From assembly GCA_965112735.1 (NCBI GenBank), contig OZ218962.1, forward strand, positions 868,001-932,000: a DNA stretch of 64,000 nt. Reading direction: 5' to 3'. Below are positions 61,615 to 64,000 of the stretch, one piece after another. The position numbers were made by a program, and so were the translations under genes. Source of the DNA: Phaeosaccion multiseriatum. Lineage: Eukaryota; Ochrophyta, other classes. Positions within the stretch are counted from its first letter, which is position 1. The number at the start of each line of letters is the position of its first letter. The notes below the pieces were generated by a model that saw only the letters and a list, made by a program, of their open reading frames with translations, was not told where the DNA came from and searched no databases.

Positions 61615-64000
61615 GGGAGGGAGGGAGGAAGGAGGATAAGGGGAGGGGTGAGGTGTGTGGGCGAATGCGTGGAAGAGGGTAGGGTGACTGCTGCGAAAGG
61701 AAAGGCTTGTGTGCAGCAAGTGTGTCAAAGCAGGAGGACTTGCTAGCAGGCGCAGAGGTGTGGACAGGTGAGTGAGTGAGTGAGTGAGTGAGTGAGTGAG
61801 TGAGTGAGTGAGAGAGTGAGAGAGTGAGTGAGTGAGTGAGTGAGTGAGTGAGTGAGTGAGCGAGTGAGCGAGTGAGGCCAATTCTACATGAGAGAACAAA
61901 CATGTATAGGGAAAAGAGAGACGTAATAACATTTCAAGAGAGATGACGATGCCCAACGACACTCCCCCTCTGCCTCCTCCCTCCCTCCCTCCCTCCCTCC
62001 CTCCCTCCCTCCCTCCCTCTCTCTCTCTCTCCCTCTCTCCCTCCCTCCCTCCCCTCCGTCTCTACATACATATCCCGCTCTCTCCCTCCTTACCCTCCTT
62101 GGTCATGGGGCGGATGGTGGTGACGGGCTTGTCAGGAAGTTTGTACAGCTTAATCTGGCGGGCCATTGTCATCCTCGGGGGGAGGCGACTGAAGCCCACG
62201 TCTATGAGCTTCTTAGGATTGATGGAGCGGTGGTAGTAGCGACATGAGGACACTGGCTTGGGTAGCACGACTCCGGCGGTGTAGACGGCCTGACGAGGAG
62301 GAGGAGGAGGTGGGGGTGAGGAGGGGGTAGGGGGAGGAGGAGGAGGAGGAGGAGGAGGAGGAGGAGGAGGAGGAGGAGGAGGAGGAGGAGGGGGTGTGGG
62401 TAAGATTGCTCGTTCTCGGTTCTTTCTGTTCTGACTGACTGACTGACTGACTGGCCGACTGACTGACCGACCGACTCACTGAATACCTGATTGATTCCAT
62501 CACTGATCAACTACCTGGCTAACTCTCCCTGCCTCCCTGCCTCCCTCCCTCCCTCCCTCCCTACCTGCCAGACGCCCTGCCTGTTGACCCTTCTGGTGAT
62601 CTCCTTGATGAGTACAGGGGCGAGGCGCTTGCTGCGCAGCCTCTTGTGCACGCACAAAAAGTTAATCTCCACCGTCTTGATTTCCGTGCCGTGGACCTTC
62701 ATGCTGCGAGGTTGAGAGAGGGAGAGTGAGCACACAGGTGGAGAGAGGAGAGCCGACAGAGTGAGCGAGGGAGACCAAACATGGGGAAAGGCAAGGGGGT
62801 GGAGAGAGGGGGAGAGAGGGGGAGAGCGTGAGAGTGTGTGAAAGAGAGAGAGAGAGAGACGGGAGAGCAAGAGGGAGAGAGGAGGAGAAGCAGATGATCT
62901 AACAGCGCGTATCGTACACACACACACTCACATTGCCGGTATGCCCGTGATGAAGCCCATGAGCTTGCCGGTCTTGGAGCTGCGCACCCCGACGTGGAAG
63001 TCCTTGCGGAACCCGGGGGGGGTGAGGGCCCACAGAAGAAAGTCAGCGGAGTAGTCGAAGCGGAACATGTTGTCGTTGTCCTCCACGTAGTTCTCGGAGA
63101 GTAGCGTGTACACCTCCTGCAGTTGGAGTTGGAGTTTTGGCGATGATTGCGGTGTTTTAAAGTTTTAGGTGAGAGGGGGGGGGGGGGGCTCTCATGTCCG
63201 GGCTTTTGTTCGCTCTGGCTGCCTGACTGACTACCTGTCAGCCTGACTGATTGCCCGACAGCCTACCCACCTATCTGCCCGTGCATGCATCTGTCTGACT
63301 GACTGATATGGTATGGTACAAGACAAGCAATCAAACAAGGCCGCTCACCTGCATCTCCTCTTTGCTATTGACGTCCATGTCACTCCACTCAAAGCCACTG
63401 GGCATGTTGTAGGGTGTGTCTCTAATGTCCTCAATTGTCTTGGTGTCAATCTCTCCTGACGTTTCAGGGGTCTCGCCAAGCTGGGGCACTGGCTGCGTGT
63501 TCCAGAATCTGATGAATGGCGATGGGTGGAAGAACGAGAGAGGTTCCGTGAGATATTCAGAGCAAGACGAAGAGTTGGGTTCAGGAGACGACAAGGATGA
63601 GTAAGACCAAGGACGAGTGGAGACTAGTCAGAGATGCGTGGAGATTTGCGGAAGGGAAAGGAGGACAGAGAAGATGACAGACGGCCTTCCTTTCCCCTTC
63701 ACTCTCTCTTTACTCACTTGTGCTCCTTCTCGGGCTGCTTTTCCCTCCTCCTCTGCATTTCCCTCAGCTGCCCCCTCTGCATTTCCTTCAACTGCTCCTG
63801 TCGAAGAGGCTGTGCGATTTGGTCGCCTCCGTTGGACGCCGCCCCTCCGGCTGCTGCGGCTGCTGCGGCCGCTGCGGCCGCTTTGGCACCCCTCTTGCCC
63901 TTCTTCTTCCCTTTCTTCCTATACCCCCCCCCTACGCCCCCGGATGAAGGCGCTTGCGCTATTGTTCCGTTGCTCCCTGTTGCTGGCGCCTTCCCCTCCT
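60790..64000 (-). CDS. NMT: Glycylpeptide N-tetradecanoyltransferase (N-myristoyltransferase), 5' partial
   Basis: It attaches myristate to N-terminal glycine of target proteins. Seven exons in phase: beyond 64000 to 63718, 63508-63349, 63116-62932, 62703-62565, 62289-62094, 61556-61447 and 61137-60790. The visible N-terminus is a Lys-rich then Ala-rich leader ([12 protein letters not shown] plus about ten Ala), as in ribosome-associated NMTs. Then come [32 protein letters not shown], both family signatures ([19 protein letters not shown] and [17 protein letters not shown]), and the catalytic C-terminal Leu in GLVLL followed by TGA. The core is complete; only the start is outside. The last intron's acceptor is built by a copy of the dispersed word (see 61141). 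Confidence 0.93.
61141..61155 (-). repeat. Dispersed word copy forming a splice acceptor
   Basis: The plus strand reads TTGGTGATATAGCAG. On the gene strand, CTGCTATATCACCAACAG ends in the AG that precedes the last NMT exon. Confidence 0.85.
61190..61420. repeat. Duplicated CA/CGTACA block in an NMT intron
   Basis: Two blocks of about 110 bp, each with three or four CGTACACA steps, then a TACGTTCACAC or ATACGTTCACAC stretch, then pure CA. They are near-identical tandem duplicates. Confidence 0.8.

Overview
The window is nuclear DNA of a eukaryote with intron-rich genes, most likely a photosynthetic stramenopile alga. The best evidence is the GAPDH gene at 55867-58423. It begins with a short signal peptide that runs into an SAAAFVP motif, the signal-peptide/transit-peptide junction used for import into red-alga-derived secondary plastids. 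Introns follow GT-AG with donors such as GTGAGT, GTAAGT and GTACGT. Introns, intergenic DNA and even exons are loaded with microsatellites. The repeat style (TCCC, GGA, CA and CACT arrays) recalls eustigmatophytes such as Nannochloropsis/Microchloropsis, but that genus assignment is an impression and not proven here. There are no bacterial operons, CRISPR arrays, rRNA genes or recognisable transposon proteins.

Layout: (1) 168-20313 (+) is one giant gene, 23 exons and at least 4,558 codons, open at its 5' end, with an IQ-like motif and long E, G, Q and A runs. (2) 21013-25904 (-) holds a small secreted Lys/Glu plus Gly/His/Trp protein and two tandem ankyrin-type genes, the second broken by a +1 frameshift. 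(3) 26445-28994 (-) is a homocysteine S-methyltransferase, divergent from 29299-32888 (+), an alpha/beta hydrolase of the isoprenylcysteine methylesterase type. (4) 33280-35336 (-) is a 253-residue protein with only faint similarity to the PA28 proteasome activator, divergent from 36076-43970 (+), an ATG11/FIP200 selective-autophagy scaffold. (5) 45198-48636 (+) is an IQUB-like ciliary protein. (6) 49188-53283 (-) is neurochondrin, divergent from 53676-55162 (+), eIF4E. (7) 55867-58423 (-) is plastid GAPDH. (8) 60790 to beyond 64000 (-) is N-myristoyltransferase, open at its 5' end.

The genes are mostly unrelated housekeeping loci and do not form a pathway. Three pairs share short divergent spacers that probably act as bidirectional promoters. 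Exon junctions were inferred by splice consensus plus reading-phase continuity, and in nearly all genes phase closes exactly across every intron.

The most unusual signal is a dispersed 15-bp word, TTGGTGATACAGCAG. It occurs exactly at least eight times, with some fifteen degenerate copies, on both strands, in exons (several reading phases), introns and spacers, nearly always beside CAG/CTG repeats. One copy forms an intron 3' splice site. A degenerate cluster sits in a tandem duplication of the IQUB last exon and 3' flank. Other striking structures are pure (TTG)228 and (TTC)~308 arrays, introns whose two ends carry complementary microsatellites, and TCAGGG-type telomere-like arrays inside two introns.
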